Assembly (NCBI RefSeq): GCF_050490315.1
Contig: NZ_JBNPEO010000003.1
Coordinates: 124,001-188,000, forward strand
Length of the DNA stretch: 64,000 nt
Reading direction: 5' to 3'
Source: JBNPEO01 sp050490315
GTDB lineage: Bacteria > Actinomycetota > Actinomycetes > Actinomycetales > Micrococcaceae
Shown here: positions 17,006-26,159 of the stretch, piece by piece
How positions within the stretch are numbered: position 1 is the stretch's first letter
How the letters are laid out: the number at the start of each line of letters is the position of its first letter
Notes under the pieces: generated by a model
The model's database searches: none
Told to the model about the DNA's origin: nothing
The model's input: only the letters and a program-made list of their open reading frames with translations
Position numbers and translations under genes: made by a program

Positions 17006-18826
17006 ATGACTTACACCCCCGCAGACAGCTTCACCACCCGCCCCACCCTCCAGGGCACCTTCGGCATGACCGCTTCCACCCACTGGCTCGCCACCGCCTC
17101 AGCCCAGGCGGTGCTGGAACGCGGCGGCAACGCCTTCGACGCCGCCGTCGCCGGCGCCTTCGTCCTGCACGTCGTCGAACCCCACCTGAACGGCCCCGGC
17201 GGGGACATGACCGGCGTGTTCGTCAGGGCGGAGAACCCGTCCGAACCGGTCGTACTGATGGGACAGGGCCCAGCCCCCGCCGCCGCGACCCGCGAGCACT
17301 ACCTGGCCGAAGGGCTGGAACTGGTGCCCGGCGCCGGCGCGCTCGCCGCCGCGGTGCCGGCCGCCGTCGACGCCTGGCTGCTGCTCCTCCGTGACCACGG
17401 CACCTGGGATCTGGCGGACGTGCTGGCCTTCGCCATCGGCTATGCCCGCAACGGGCACGCGATTGTGGGCCGCGTGGGGACCACCATCGAAACCGTCGCC
17501 GACCTCTTCACCGAGCACTGGCCGACGTCGGCCGCCCTGTGGATGCCGGAGGGGAAGATTCCCGCCGCCGGAGACATCATCAAGAACCCGGCGTACGCGA
17601 GCGTCCTGGACCGGCTCGTTGCCGCCGGAGAAACGGACGCGGCAGCGTCGCGGGAAGCACGCATCGACGCCGCCCGCCGGGAATGGGGCGAGGGATTTGT
17701 GGCCAAGGCAGCGGTCAAATTCCTCGCCACGCCCCACCGCCACTCGTCCGGCGCCGATCATGCTGGCGTCATGACCGAAGCTGACTTCGCCGGATTCTCG
17801 GCCGGCTACGAACCCGCCACCACCATCGAGTTCCGCGGCCACACCATCGCCAAGACCGGGCCCTGGGGGCAGGGACCGGCACTGCTGCAGACCCTCGCCA
17901 TCCTTGAAGGGTTCGACGACGAGCGGCTGGACCCGTCCACGGCCATCGGCGCGCACACCATCCTTGAGGCGCAGAAGCTCGCCATCGCGGACCGCGAGGC
18001 CTACTACGGCGATGCCGAGGTGCCGATGGATTACCTGCTCAGCCCCGAGTACGCAGCGGAGCGGCGGAAGCTGATCGGCGAAAAGGCCTCGCACGAATTC
18101 CGGCCCGGCAACGTCCCCGGCCACGAACCCTTCGTTCCGCCGCTGCGCACGGAGTACCTCCCGCCGTCGCTCGCGGAAAACGGCCAGCTTGCCTTCGCCG
18201 GCGTGGGCGAACCCACCGTCATGCCGACGGGGGAGACCCGCGGGGATACCTGCCACATCGACGTCGTGGACCAATGGGGAAACATGGTCTCCGCAACGCC
18301 GTCCGGGGGCTGGCTCCAGTCCTCCCCGGCCATCCCCGAACTCGGCTTCTGCCTCGGGTCCAGGCTGCAGATGACCTGGCTGGAGGAGGGCGCACCCTCG
18401 ACGTTGACCCCCGGTAAGCGCCCACGGACCACGCTGACGCCAACGCTGGTGCTGAAGGACGGCAAAGCGGTGACCGCCCTCGGATCTCCGGGCGGTGACC
18501 AGCAGGACCAATGGCAACTGCTGTACCTGCTCCGGACGATTGTGGGCGGCTACGAGCCCCAGCAGGCCGTTGACGCACCCTCGCTCCACACCACCTCCAT
18601 TCCCGGATCCTTCTGGCCCCGTACCTGGACGCCGGGCGGCGCGGTTGTTGAAGACCGCCTGGGCGAGGACGTGATTAGCGAACTGGAAGAACGCGGCCAC
18701 GTGGTGACCCGGGCCGGGGACTGGGCGCTGGGCCGCCTCTCATCGGTGGTGAGCGACCCCGAAACCGGTGTCCTTAAGGCCGCCGCCAACCCGAGGGGAG
18801 CGCAGGGCTATGCAGCAGGACGCTAG
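17006..18826 (+). CDS. ggt: Gamma-glutamyltransferase family protein without signal peptide
   Basis: A 606-residue Ntn-hydrolase of the gamma-glutamyltransferase family. The large-subunit start ASTHWLATASAQAVLERGGN and GGNAFDAAVAGAFVLHVVEP are typical. The autocleavage site is seen as GDTCHIDVVDQWGN, where the Thr is the expected nucleophile, and PSGGWLQSSP and SPGGDQQDQW belong to the small subunit. The ATG at 17006, two bases after the permease stop, is chosen; the protein begins directly with the mature fold and has no export signal, unlike many bacterial homologues. Placed inside a peptide importer operon, it probably hydrolyses imported gamma-glutamyl compounds in the cytoplasm. Confidence 0.88.
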   Translation: MTYTPADSFTTRPTLQGTFGMTASTHWLATASAQAVLERGGNAFDAAVAGAFVLHVVEPHLNGPGGDMTGVFVRAENPSEPVVLMGQGPAPAAATREHYLAEGLELVPGAGALAAAVPAAVDAWLLLLRDHGTWDLADVLAFAIGYARNGHAIVGRVGTTIETVADLFTEHWPTSAALWMPEGKIPAAGDIIKNPAYASVLDRLVAAGETDAAASREARIDAARREWGEGFVAKAAVKFLATPHRHSSGADHAGVMTEADFAGFSAGYEPATTIEFRGHTIAKTGPWGQGPALLQTLAILEGFDDERLDPSTAIGAHTILEAQKLAIADREAYYGDAEVPMDYLLSPEYAAERRKLIGEKASHEFRPGNVPGHEPFVPPLRTEYLPPSLAENGQLAFAGVGEPTVMPTGETRGDTCHIDVVDQWGNMVSATPSGGWLQSSPAIPELGFCLGSRLQMTWLEEGAPSTLTPGKRPRTTLTPTLVLKDGKAVTALGSPGGDQQDQWQLLYLLRTIVGGYEPQQAVDAPSLHTTSIPGSFWPRTWTPGGAVVEDRLGEDVISELEERGHVVTRAGDWALGRLSSVVSDPETGVLKAAANPRGAQGYAAGR

Positions 18827-20441
18827 GAACGACGGAAACGTCCTGCTATCGGTCCGCGAGCTGGAGGTCAGCTACGGCGGCACCCCGGTCCTGGACAAAG
18901 TCTCCTTCGACCTGAAGAAGGGCGAGCGGGTGGCGATCGTGGGCCAGTCGGGATCGGGCAAGTCCACCGTGGTGGGCGCCATCCTGGGCCTGCTGTCCGG
19001 CTCCGGCCGGATCACCCACGGATCCATCCTGCTCGACGGGGCAGACCTGGCGGATGCCAGCCAAAAGGAGCTGCGTGGCATCAGGGGCAAGAAGATCGGC
19101 CTGGTCCCGCAGGATCCGATGTCCAACCTCAATCCCTCCATGAAGGTGGGCGCGCAGATTGCCGACGCGCTGGCCAGCAACGGCATGCGTGGCCGGGATG
19201 CCATCAAGCAGCGCGCCGTGGAGCTCATGACGGAAGCCGGCATCCGGGACGCCGAACGCCGGTACAACCAGTACCCGCACGAGTTCTCCGGCGGCATGCG
19301 CCAGCGCGTCCTGATCGCCATCTCCCTTGCGGGTGAGCCGGACCTGCTGATTGCGGATGAGCCGACGTCGGCCCTGGACGTCACTGTCCAGCGGCAGATC
19401 CTGAACCACCTCCAGACGCTGGTGGACGCGCGGGGCACCTCGCTGCTGTTCGTCACCCATGACCTGGGACTCGCGGGGGACCGCACGGACCGGATCATCG
19501 TCATGGCCGAGGGGCGGATTGTGGAGACCGGCACGCCGTGGGAGGTGCTGCTGAATCCGCAGGAGGACTACACGCGGCGCCTGGTGGCCGCGGCGCCGTC
19601 GGCCAGCCTTTCCGCCGACGCGGTTTCCGGTCCAATAGTTGCTGAAGAGGACCGGCCGGCTCCCGTGCTGTCGGTCAGGAACCTGGCCAAGGAATTCAAG
19701 CTGCGTGGCCAGGGCGGGCGCAGGATCCAGGCCGTGGACGACGTCTCGTTCGACGTGCACAGGGGAACCACCACGGCGGTGGTCGGTGAATCCGGATCCG
19801 GGAAGTCGACGGTTGCCCGGATCATCCTGGGCTTGGAGACACCCACTTCCGGCTCGGCGCTGATCAAGGGGGAGAGCATCGCCACCAGCAATCCCCAAAC
19901 GCGCCGTGCCCTGCGCCGCATCGCGCAGCCCGTCTTCCAGGACCCGTACGGATCCCTGGACCCGACCTTCAGCATTGAGCGGCTGATCGACGAGCCCCTG
20001 CGGATCTTCAAGATAGGGACGCGTGAGAGCAGGCGTGAACGCGTGGCCGAACTCCTGGACCAGGTGGCGCTGCCGCGGATTGTGGCCCAGCGCCGGCCCC
20101 ATGAACTTTCGGGCGGGCAGCGCCAGCGGGTGGCCATCGCCCGGGCCCTGGCACTGGAACCGGAACTGCTGATCCTGGACGAGGCCGCCTCAGCCCTGGA
20201 TGTGCTGGTCCAGGAGCAGATTCTCACTTTGCTGGGGGACCTGCAGGATAGGCTGGGCCTGACCTACCTCTTCATCACGCACGACCTGGCCGTTGTCCGC
20301 CAGATCGCGCACAACGTGGTGGTCATGAAAACAGGAAAAGTGGTGGAAACCGGCAGCGTGGAGCAGGTCTTCATGGCACCCTCGGCCGACTACACCAGGG
20401 AACTACTTGGAGCGATACCCGGTGCAGCCTTCGCTAGCTAG
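18810..20441 (+). CDS. Fused dipeptide ABC transporter ATP-binding protein (two NBDs)
   Basis: A 543-residue protein with two complete nucleotide-binding domains, equal to DppD and DppF fused. Domain 1 has Walker A GQSGSGKST, signature FSGGMRQRV and Walker B LLIADEPTSALD; domain 2 has GESGSGKST, LSGGQRQRV and LLILDEAASALD. The ATG at 18810 overlaps the gamma-glutamyltransferase end by 17 bases and is preceded by GAGGGGAG at 18793-18800. It energises the two permeases at 15157-17003. Confidence 0.93.
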   Translation: MQQDARNDGNVLLSVRELEVSYGGTPVLDKVSFDLKKGERVAIVGQSGSGKSTVVGAILGLLSGSGRITHGSILLDGADLADASQKELRGIRGKKIGLVPQDPMSNLNPSMKVGAQIADALASNGMRGRDAIKQRAVELMTEAGIRDAERRYNQYPHEFSGGMRQRVLIAISLAGEPDLLIADEPTSALDVTVQRQILNHLQTLVDARGTSLLFVTHDLGLAGDRTDRIIVMAEGRIVETGTPWEVLLNPQEDYTRRLVAAAPSASLSADAVSGPIVAEEDRPAPVLSVRNLAKEFKLRGQGGRRIQAVDDVSFDVHRGTTTAVVGESGSGKSTVARIILGLETPTSGSALIKGESIATSNPQTRRALRRIAQPVFQDPYGSLDPTFSIERLIDEPLRIFKIGTRESRRERVAELLDQVALPRIVAQRRPHELSGGQRQRVAIARALALEPELLILDEAASALDVLVQEQILTLLGDLQDRLGLTYLFITHDLAVVRQIAHNVVVMKTGKVVETGSVEQVFMAPSADYTRELLGAIPGAAFAS

Positions 20442-21174
20442 CGGTGATCCCACCCCACGGGCCCGCGTCCAGGATGAAATCCGGCGGGACATCATTTTCG
20501 GGAAGCTCCCGGCCGGGACACGGATCACCGAGTCCTCCCTGGCCGCGAAATACGGGATTTCCCGGGTTCCGGTGCGGGAAGCGCTGCGGGCCCTTGAGGT
20601 GGAGGGCTTCGTTGAGTCGAAGCCCTTCGCCGGGTCCACGGTGTCAGAGATACCGGTGGACGACGCCGACGACCTCTTCGCGGTGCGCGAGGCCCTGGAA
20701 GCTGCCACCGCCCGCCGGGCGGCCCGGCGGGCGGCCGCCCAGTTCTCCGCGGGCGGCCCGGATACGCAGTGGTGGGAGACGCGGCGCGCACTGGCCGCGA
20801 TCCTGGACGAGGGCGATCAGGCGGTGGCAAACGGGCAGGTTGAGCTGCTGCCGGAGCTGAACATCCGTTTTCATCTGGGGGTCGCTGAACTGAGCCGGAG
20901 CGCGTCCCTCACGGCGCTGCTGCGCCAGATTTCGGGCAAGATCGAGTGGCTCTACGCCTCCGATGTGGACTCCCGCGGCATCCGGTCCTGGGCCGAGCAC
21001 CGCGGCATCATGGCAGCGATCGATGCCGGGAACGCGGAGGCCGCCGAGCAGGGGATGGCAGCCCACGTCCACGGGTCCAGGTCGGGTTACCTGAGCCGGT
21101 TCAAGGAAAAGGACCCATCACCCCCAACTCCAGTAGCGCCGTCGGATGGTCACACCGCGGAAACTACGGCCTGA
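20422..21174 (+). CDS. GntR family regulator (FCD-type)
   Basis: About 250 residues. The GntR winged helix is clear: VQDEIRRDIIFGKLPAGTRI, then SLAAKYGISRVPVREALRAL and VEGFVESKPFAGSTV. The C-terminal part (LFAVREALEAATARRAARRA and FHLGVAELSRSASL) fits the all-helical FCD ligand-binding domain. GTG at 20422 with GGAG nine bases upstream is preferred over a TTG five codons earlier. The gene overlaps the end of the ATPase gene by 20 bases, so it is the last member of the peptide operon and probably its own regulator. Confidence 0.88.
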   Translation: MQPSLASGDPTPRARVQDEIRRDIIFGKLPAGTRITESSLAAKYGISRVPVREALRALEVEGFVESKPFAGSTVSEIPVDDADDLFAVREALEAATARRAARRAAAQFSAGGPDTQWWETRRALAAILDEGDQAVANGQVELLPELNIRFHLGVAELSRSASLTALLRQISGKIEWLYASDVDSRGIRSWAEHRGIMAAIDAGNAEAAEQGMAAHVHGSRSGYLSRFKEKDPSPPTPVAPSDGHTAETTA

Positions 21175-21598
21175 TTCTCACACCTCAAGGTGGCCTCGCG
21201 GGGAGTCAAATCGCCGGAACGGTACCGGCTCGCCGGAAGGTTCCGGCGGTTTCGCGCCGATCCGGCGACTTCGCCGCTGCCAAGCTCTCCTACCTCGCGG
21301 TTGAGGTATCGTCCGGCCGACCGCGGAGTGCACGTTTGTGCAAAGCGCCTGTGGGAGGGTGACCAACACAGGGCCTTACCCAAACTACCTACTCACCAGT
21401 AACAACGCTGTGTTCCGAGTCACAAACGAGTCGTGACAGCCGCTGCAGCACCAGACCTTTTCCGCCGCACGTTCGTGCACTTCCGCTGCAGAGGAGCCGC
21501 AGCGCTGCCAGCATGGAAAACCCGGGCCGGAACTGATGGACACCCCCAAAACCATCAGCTCCGGCCGTCCCCTAAGACAGACGAACAAAGAGGTTTCC
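21175..21598. other. Intergenic region between GntR and lipase genes
   Basis: No gene is supported in these 424 bases. Two similar short inverted repeats are present: TGCAC-GTTT-GTGCA at 21329-21342 and GCACG-TT-CGTGC at 21467-21478. They may be sites of one regulator acting on the lipase gene, but the match is short. Confidence 0.4.
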
Positions 21599-22441
21599 AT
21601 GTCACTCCTTACCCGGGCCCTTTCCATCGCGGCCGGTACACTCCTCGCCACGTCCCTGGTAACCGCTCCCGCCCATGCCGTTGACGTCTCGCCGCCGGGA
21701 GCCAACGACTGGTCCTGTAAACCGTCAGCAGCACATCCGTATCCCGTGGTCCTGGTGCCGGGCACGTTCGAGAGCATGGAGAAGAACTGGTCCACCATGT
21801 CGCCGTACCTCAAGAGCCAGGGGTACTGCGTCTTCGCCCTGAACTATGGCCAGACCAACGGCGTCTACGCCACGGCTCCCGTCAAAGATTCCGCCAAGGA
21901 ACTTGCACCGTTCGTGGACGCCGTCCGCTCCGCCACGGGTGCCAAGCAGGTGGACCTGGTGGGCCACAGCCAGGGCGGCATGATGCCCCGGTACTACATG
22001 GGCTTCCTGGGCGGGGCGAAGTACGTCCATCAACTCGTCGGCATCGCCCCATCCAACCACGGCACTGAGGGCGTGATCCTTCCGCCTCCGGATCTGGTGC
22101 CCACGCCGGACTACACCGCCGCCGGCTGTGCCGCTTGTGCAGACCAGCAGGCGGGATCGCCGTTCATGCAGGAGCTGAACTCCATCGGCGATACGGTCGC
22201 CGGCCCCGCCTACACCGTCATCTCCACCATCCACGATGAGGTGGTGATCCCGTACAACAGCCAGTTCCTGAACGGCTCCACGCGGCAGGTCACCAACATC
22301 ACCATCCAGGACAAGTGCCCGGCGGACGTGATCGAGCACGACCAGACGCCCAACGATCCCGTGGTGCACCAGCTCGTGGGCAACGCCCTGGCCCAGCCGT
22401 CCGGCCCGGCGGACCCGGCCTACCAGCCCGTCTGCCTCTAA
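21599..22441 (+). CDS. Secreted lipase/esterase (alpha/beta hydrolase, class 2 lipase-like)
   Basis: A 280-residue exported hydrolase. A signal peptide is evident: residues 1-27 end at APAHA before VDVSP. The mature enzyme begins with the oxyanion strand PVVLVPGTFES and has the nucleophile elbow GHSQGG with Ser124; IGIAPSNHGTEG-like and a later HDEVV segment fit the acid and histidine region. Cysteines at about 40, 77 and in CAACADQQ suggest disulphides of an extracellular protein. The ATG at 21599 is chosen for the signal sequence and a preceding AGAGG site. It probably acts on lipids or esters outside the cell. Confidence 0.85.
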   Translation: MSLLTRALSIAAGTLLATSLVTAPAHAVDVSPPGANDWSCKPSAAHPYPVVLVPGTFESMEKNWSTMSPYLKSQGYCVFALNYGQTNGVYATAPVKDSAKELAPFVDAVRSATGAKQVDLVGHSQGGMMPRYYMGFLGGAKYVHQLVGIAPSNHGTEGVILPPPDLVPTPDYTAAGCAACADQQAGSPFMQELNSIGDTVAGPAYTVISTIHDEVVIPYNSQFLNGSTRQVTNITIQDKCPADVIEHDQTPNDPVVHQLVGNALAQPSGPADPAYQPVCL

Positions 22442-22508
22442 GGCGCAGCAGTAGCCGTCTTGGGCTGCCCCCTATGCAGCTGTTACGCATGGGGCGCATG
22501 ATGACGGC

Positions 22509-23810
22509 ATGAAAAAAGTACTCATAGCCGGTCTCGCAGCGATCGTGATGGTGCTCAGCACCATCACGATCGCCGTTCCGGGCAACGCTGCCGTTCCGGG
22601 CAACGCTGCCGTTCCCGGCAACGTGTCCGTGCCGTCCTCGCCCATAGCAGGACAAACCATGGTCAAATTCCGGGACAACAGCGCGGCGGCCGGGGTGCTC
22701 GGCCAGCATGGGTTGAGCGACGGCCCGCCGATCGGCAGCACCGGCGCGCACCTCATCAAGGTCCCGGCCGGCAGGGAACTCCAACTCGTCGCCGCACTAA
22801 GCCGCAACCCCGCCGTCGAATACGCCGAACCGGACGAATTGGTCACCGCCACCACGGCAGACCCGTACTTTGACCGCCAGTACGCGCTCCAGAACGTGGG
22901 GCAGTCCTTTACGAACACCGCCGGCACGGTAACGGTGCCCGCTGGCAAGAATGATGCGGATGTGGATGCGGTTGAAGCATGGGCCGTCACCAAGGGGGCC
23001 GGTGTCAGGGTTGCCATCGTCGATTCAGGCGTGGCCATCAACCACGAGGACATCTCGTCCAAGGTGGTGGACCGGGCAAACTTCAGCGACACCCAAATCC
23101 TCACCCCGGAGGACTACGACCAGTACGGCCATGGCACCCACGTAGCCGGCATCGTGGCCGCCACCGCGGACAACTCCCTTGGGGTGGCAGGTGTATGCCC
23201 CGACTGCTCCATCCTCGATGCCAAGGTCCTGAACAGCAGCGGCTCCGGCTCCTCCTCGGGCATTGCCAAGGGCATCGACTGGGCTGTCGGCAAGGGCGCC
23301 AAGGTCATCAACATGAGCCTTGGACAGAAGGTGTCATCACGAACCCTCGAAGCTGCCGTCAACAACGCCTGGAACCAAGGCGTGGTAATCGTCGCCGCGG
23401 CGGGCAACGCCGGTACCCAGGCGCAGGTCTACCCAGGTGCATATCCGAACGTCATGGCCGTGGCAGCAACTGACAACAACGACACCAAGGCATCCTTCTC
23501 CACCTACGGCAGGTGGGTGGATGTCGCCGCCCCGGGGGTCAGGGTCTACTCCACCCTGCCGAACTATGCGTCGGTCCTGGGCACGCAGAACAACCTGTCA
23601 CCCGGCTATGACATCCTCAGCGGCACTTCCATGGCCTCGCCCATCGTTGCCGCCACTGCCGCACTCGTGTGGAGTACGCCGTCGGGCACGTCCAATGCAT
23701 CCGTCCGCACCAAGGTGGAATCCACGGCCGATCCCATCTCGGGCACCGGTTCCTACTGGGCCCACGGCCGGGTGAACGCCTGCAAGGCAGTGGGGTGCAC
23801 AGCGCCCTGA
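22509..23810 (+). CDS. Secreted subtilisin-like serine protease (S8), copy 1
   Basis: A 433-residue exported protease. Residues 1-27 form the signal; a short repeat of AVPGNA follows, then an inhibitor-type propeptide (TMVKFRDNSAAAGVLGQHGL to AVEYAEPDE). The catalytic triad is visible as Asp172 in VAIVDSGVA, His208 in YGHGTHVAG and Ser374 in SGTSMASP. Paired cysteines occur in GVCPDCS and near the C-terminus. It is about 70% similar by eye to the protease at 27107-28360, so the two are paralogues from a local duplication. The start region of the mRNA contains a perfect 16-bp inverted repeat (22539-22573). Confidence 0.92.
   Translation: MKKVLIAGLAAIVMVLSTITIAVPGNAAVPGNAAVPGNVSVPSSPIAGQTMVKFRDNSAAAGVLGQHGLSDGPPIGSTGAHLIKVPAGRELQLVAALSRNPAVEYAEPDELVTATTADPYFDRQYALQNVGQSFTNTAGTVTVPAGKNDADVDAVEAWAVTKGAGVRVAIVDSGVAINHEDISSKVVDRANFSDTQILTPEDYDQYGHGTHVAGIVAATADNSLGVAGVCPDCSILDAKVLNSSGSGSSSGIAKGIDWAVGKGAKVINMSLGQKVSSRTLEAAVNNAWNQGVVIVAAAGNAGTQAQVYPGAYPNVMAVAATDNNDTKASFSTYGRWVDVAAPGVRVYSTLPNYASVLGTQNNLSPGYDILSGTSMASPIVAATAALVWSTPSGTSNASVRTKVESTADPISGTGSYWAHGRVNACKAVGCTAP
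22539..22573. repeat. Perfect 16-bp inverted repeat inside the protease signal-peptide coding region
   Basis: GCGATCGTGATGGTGC at 22539-22554 is the exact reverse complement of 22558-22573, with a three-base loop (TCA). It begins 30 bases after the start codon. In RNA it would make a very stable hairpin early in the open reading frame. The encoded residues are ordinary hydrophobic signal-peptide residues, so the symmetry is not forced by the protein. Confidence 0.85.
22572..22625 (+). repeat. Three tandem 18-bp repeats encoding AVPGNA
   Basis: GCCGTTCCGGGCAACGCT occurs twice exactly (22572-22589 and 22590-22607) and a third time with changes (22608-22625). The units encode AVPGNA, AVPGNA and AVPGNV at the signal-peptide/propeptide junction. 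The paralogous protease at 27107 has only one such unit, so this is a recent expansion. Confidence 0.85.
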
Positions 23811-23841
23811 GCCTGCCGCGTCTTCAATGGGTACCGGCGGG

Positions 23842-23871
23842 TGTCAGGACTGGCTCATGTCAGGACTGGCT
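23842..23871. repeat. Direct repeat at the end of the beta-helix gene
   Basis: TGTCAGGACTGGCT occurs at 23842-23855 and again at 23858-23871, a 16-base period. It covers the last codons and stop of the minus-strand beta-helix gene and the space to the converging protease gene. Confidence 0.7.
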
Positions 23872-25230
23872 GTTGCCGGTGCGCGAGCGCCACGCATCGA
23901 GCTGCTCGATGGTTTCAGGGTTCTGGTACGCAATCTTCTGGCCGCTGGCCAGCGCAATGGTGTTGCCGTGAATCCTGATGCCCGCCGGGATCTGCCGGCC
24001 GCTGCCGCTGGAGCGCACGAAGTTGTCCTTGGCGCCGATGAACTGGTTCCGGGCGATCTCGACGTCGCAGGGCAGCTGCACGTCGTAGGTCAACAGGTGG
24101 GTGCCCATCCCCGCCTGGTCCGGACGGATATTGGCGGCCCAGGAGTACCCGGCGTCGCGGCACTGGTTATCGGTGAAGGCGCACCGGATGTGTCCGGTGC
24201 CCGCCGCCGGCGTTCCGTGGGACCAGATCTCAAAGCTCTGGTTGCAGTTCTCAATGGTGTTGCCCACAAACCGGCAGTCCGTCCAGGCAACCCTGGGCCC
24301 CTCGATATTGCCCTGCATCGTGGTGGCCGTGTCGTATGTCTGCCGGATGGTGTTGCCCTGGACCAGCACGTTCGAGCAGCCAATCCAGACCTCAACGCCA
24401 TTCCCGTAACGCGTTGTGTCCTTGAGCCGCGACCCGCCGATTTCCTCAATCAGGCAGCCGCTGATCTCTGCGTCCTGGATGCCGTAAGTCCTGACGCCGT
24501 GGCCGCCGTGGCCAAGAATGTGCACCCCGGAGGTGACGGTGTTGGAGGCCGGCCGCAACCCCTCCTGCTTGACAGCGATCTCCACCCCGGCACCCGGCGA
24601 CGCCGGCAGCTTCACGTACACGAAGGTGTCGTCGCTGTAGAAGTCCCAGTCCTGCACCAACCCGGACAGGCTCCACCGTTTCCAGCCGCGGATCTCACCG
24701 CCGGCCTTCAGGAAGCCGACGTTGGTGGAGGCTCCGTCAGTGTTGCCGCTGAACTGCCCGGACCCTGGCCGCAGGTTGAGCTTCCACACCTGGGGGCTGT
24801 GCAGCGTCCAGGCGTCGCTGCTCACCTTGTAGCCGTTGATCTGCGGCAGCGCCCCGGTGCCGTAGGAGCTGAGCGTGAAGACCCCGGCGGGACCTTTCAC
24901 GGCAGGCATTTGGAGCGAGCCCGGGAACACGTCGCCGCGCCGGAGCAGGACCGCGTCGCCGCGGCCCACTTCGCCGGCCTCGAGCGCCGACCGGACCCGG
25001 GCGAGCGATTGCCAGGGCGCGTCCTGGGTGCCCGGGCCGGCGTCATTACCGCTGCTGCTCACGAAGCGGGAGTTCGCGTAGGCAGGGGAAGGCTCGGGGG
25101 CAGGTGCGGCGGCGGGGAACGGATCAGTTGCACGGGCAATCATGCTGGGCAGGCCGGCAGTTACGGCCGCTGCCCCTATCCACTCCAAAAAGCGCCGGCG
25201 CCCAAAGGGGAGGTTTCTTGGAGAAGGCAC
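23860..25230 (-). CDS. Tat-exported right-handed parallel beta-helix protein
   Basis: A 456-residue protein starting with a Tat-type signal (GRRRFLEWIGAAAVTAGLPS, twin arginines followed by a hydrophobic stretch and an Ala-X-Ala region). The mature part begins with FVSSSGNDAGPGTQDAPWQS, a common entry into polysaccharide-active beta-helix proteins, and contains successive short strands with conserved Asn and Gly such as GVHILGHGGHGVRTYGIQDA, SNVLVQGNTIRQTYDT and CRFVGNTIENCNQSFEI. No catalytic site is recognised. It is likely secreted and binds or cleaves polysaccharide; the start is GTG. Upstream sequence shows no operon partner. Confidence 0.8.
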   Translation of the reverse strand: MPSPRNLPFGRRRFLEWIGAAAVTAGLPSMIARATDPFPAAAPAPEPSPAYANSRFVSSSGNDAGPGTQDAPWQSLARVRSALEAGEVGRGDAVLLRRGDVFPGSLQMPAVKGPAGVFTLSSYGTGALPQINGYKVSSDAWTLHSPQVWKLNLRPGSGQFSGNTDGASTNVGFLKAGGEIRGWKRWSLSGLVQDWDFYSDDTFVYVKLPASPGAGVEIAVKQEGLRPASNTVTSGVHILGHGGHGVRTYGIQDAEISGCLIEEIGGSRLKDTTRYGNGVEVWIGCSNVLVQGNTIRQTYDTATTMQGNIEGPRVAWTDCRFVGNTIENCNQSFEIWSHGTPAAGTGHIRCAFTDNQCRDAGYSWAANIRPDQAGMGTHLLTYDVQLPCDVEIARNQFIGAKDNFVRSSGSGRQIPAGIRIHGNTIALASGQKIAYQNPETIEQLDAWRSRTGNSQS

Positions 25231-25296
25231 CCAAAGATTTTACTAGATCCGTGTTGCTCTGGCTGCATGGGCATCAAGCGGAGTAACATTCCCCCG

Positions 25297-26022
25297 CTAA
25301 AGCGTATCCGGCACCGGCCGCCCCGGGAACAGGGTGGCGTACTGCTTCCGGTACATCCGGCGCCCCACCAGCTTGTAGCCGAGCCGGACCGGGGGAGGGA
25401 TCTCCTTGAACAGCTCCTTCCGGTCCGCCGGCGGGTTCGTGGCCAGCACCATCCCGAGGTAGCCCACCAGGAATTTCTTGTCGAGTTGCCGGATGCCGTG
25501 CTGCCCCGTCTCGTTCATTTCCTTCTCGGTCATCACTCGGTCCGCCACGGGCATCATCTCGGTGACCTCGCGGCGCAGATGCACGTTGAGGACACGGGAC
25601 AGGTCCTCATACAGCGCGGCCAACTCCGACGCTGACTCCTCATCCGCCCGGTCCATCCAGCGCAGCCGCACCGGCTCAATCGCTTCAAGCCGCTGCGTCA
25701 CCTGCCGGTGCTGCTCCAGCATCTGCCCCACATGCAGCGCACAGGCAGGCGCCCGCTCCTTCAGCTGCGGATACATGAGCAGGTCCTCGCCTTCGTGGTG
25801 GATGTGGAGCACCTTGTCGAAGTTCCCCAGCACTTCCCCCACATAGGCGGCCCGGGCAGTGTCACCGGCACGGACGGAACGCACCAGCCCCGGGGCCTCA
25901 CCGTAGGCCCAGAGGAAAAAGCGGTGGATGCGCCGCATCCCGGCCGTCCCTGCGCACAGGACAGGTCCTGATGGGAGCGGAGGCGCGGTCTCGCCTGGTT
26001 GCATGGTGAAGAAGTCAGTCAT
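25297..26022 (-). CDS. Hemerythrin HHE-domain protein
   Basis: A 241-residue protein with a four-helix bundle of the hemerythrin cation-binding type. Candidate iron ligands are in MRRIHRFFLW, HIHHEGEDLLMYP, MLEQHRQV and NVHLRREVTEMMPV. The C-terminal part (about residues 175-241) is a basic tail with GYKLVGRRMYRKQYATLFPG. Such proteins bind a di-iron centre and sense or carry oxygen or nitric oxide in actinobacteria. No neighbouring gene on the same strand is close enough to indicate a pathway. Confidence 0.82.
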   Translation of the reverse strand: MTDFFTMQPGETAPPLPSGPVLCAGTAGMRRIHRFFLWAYGEAPGLVRSVRAGDTARAAYVGEVLGNFDKVLHIHHEGEDLLMYPQLKERAPACALHVGQMLEQHRQVTQRLEAIEPVRLRWMDRADEESASELAALYEDLSRVLNVHLRREVTEMMPVADRVMTEKEMNETGQHGIRQLDKKFLVGYLGMVLATNPPADRKELFKEIPPPVRLGYKLVGRRMYRKQYATLFPGRPVPDTL

Positions 26023-26159
26023 TGTGGGCCCCTATTTTTGTCTGTCACTGAGACGAAGGACCTCTCCCCGCGAGCATCGTAGCCCCGGCCACCACGGCAC
26101 ACAACGGCTTTGCGTAAGTACGACGGCGGCACTCACCGAGGTGCCCGACGTCGTCATGG

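Noticed and set aside
17099..18700. Minus-strand open frame of over 500 codons opposite the gamma-glutamyltransferase gene
   Set aside because: Antisense shadow of a clear coding gene, no domain and no ribosome site.
23827..25635. Plus-strand open frame of about 600 codons opposite the beta-helix and hemerythrin genes
   Set aside because: It crosses two supported minus-strand genes and their intergenic space, and its translation is compositionally odd with no motif.
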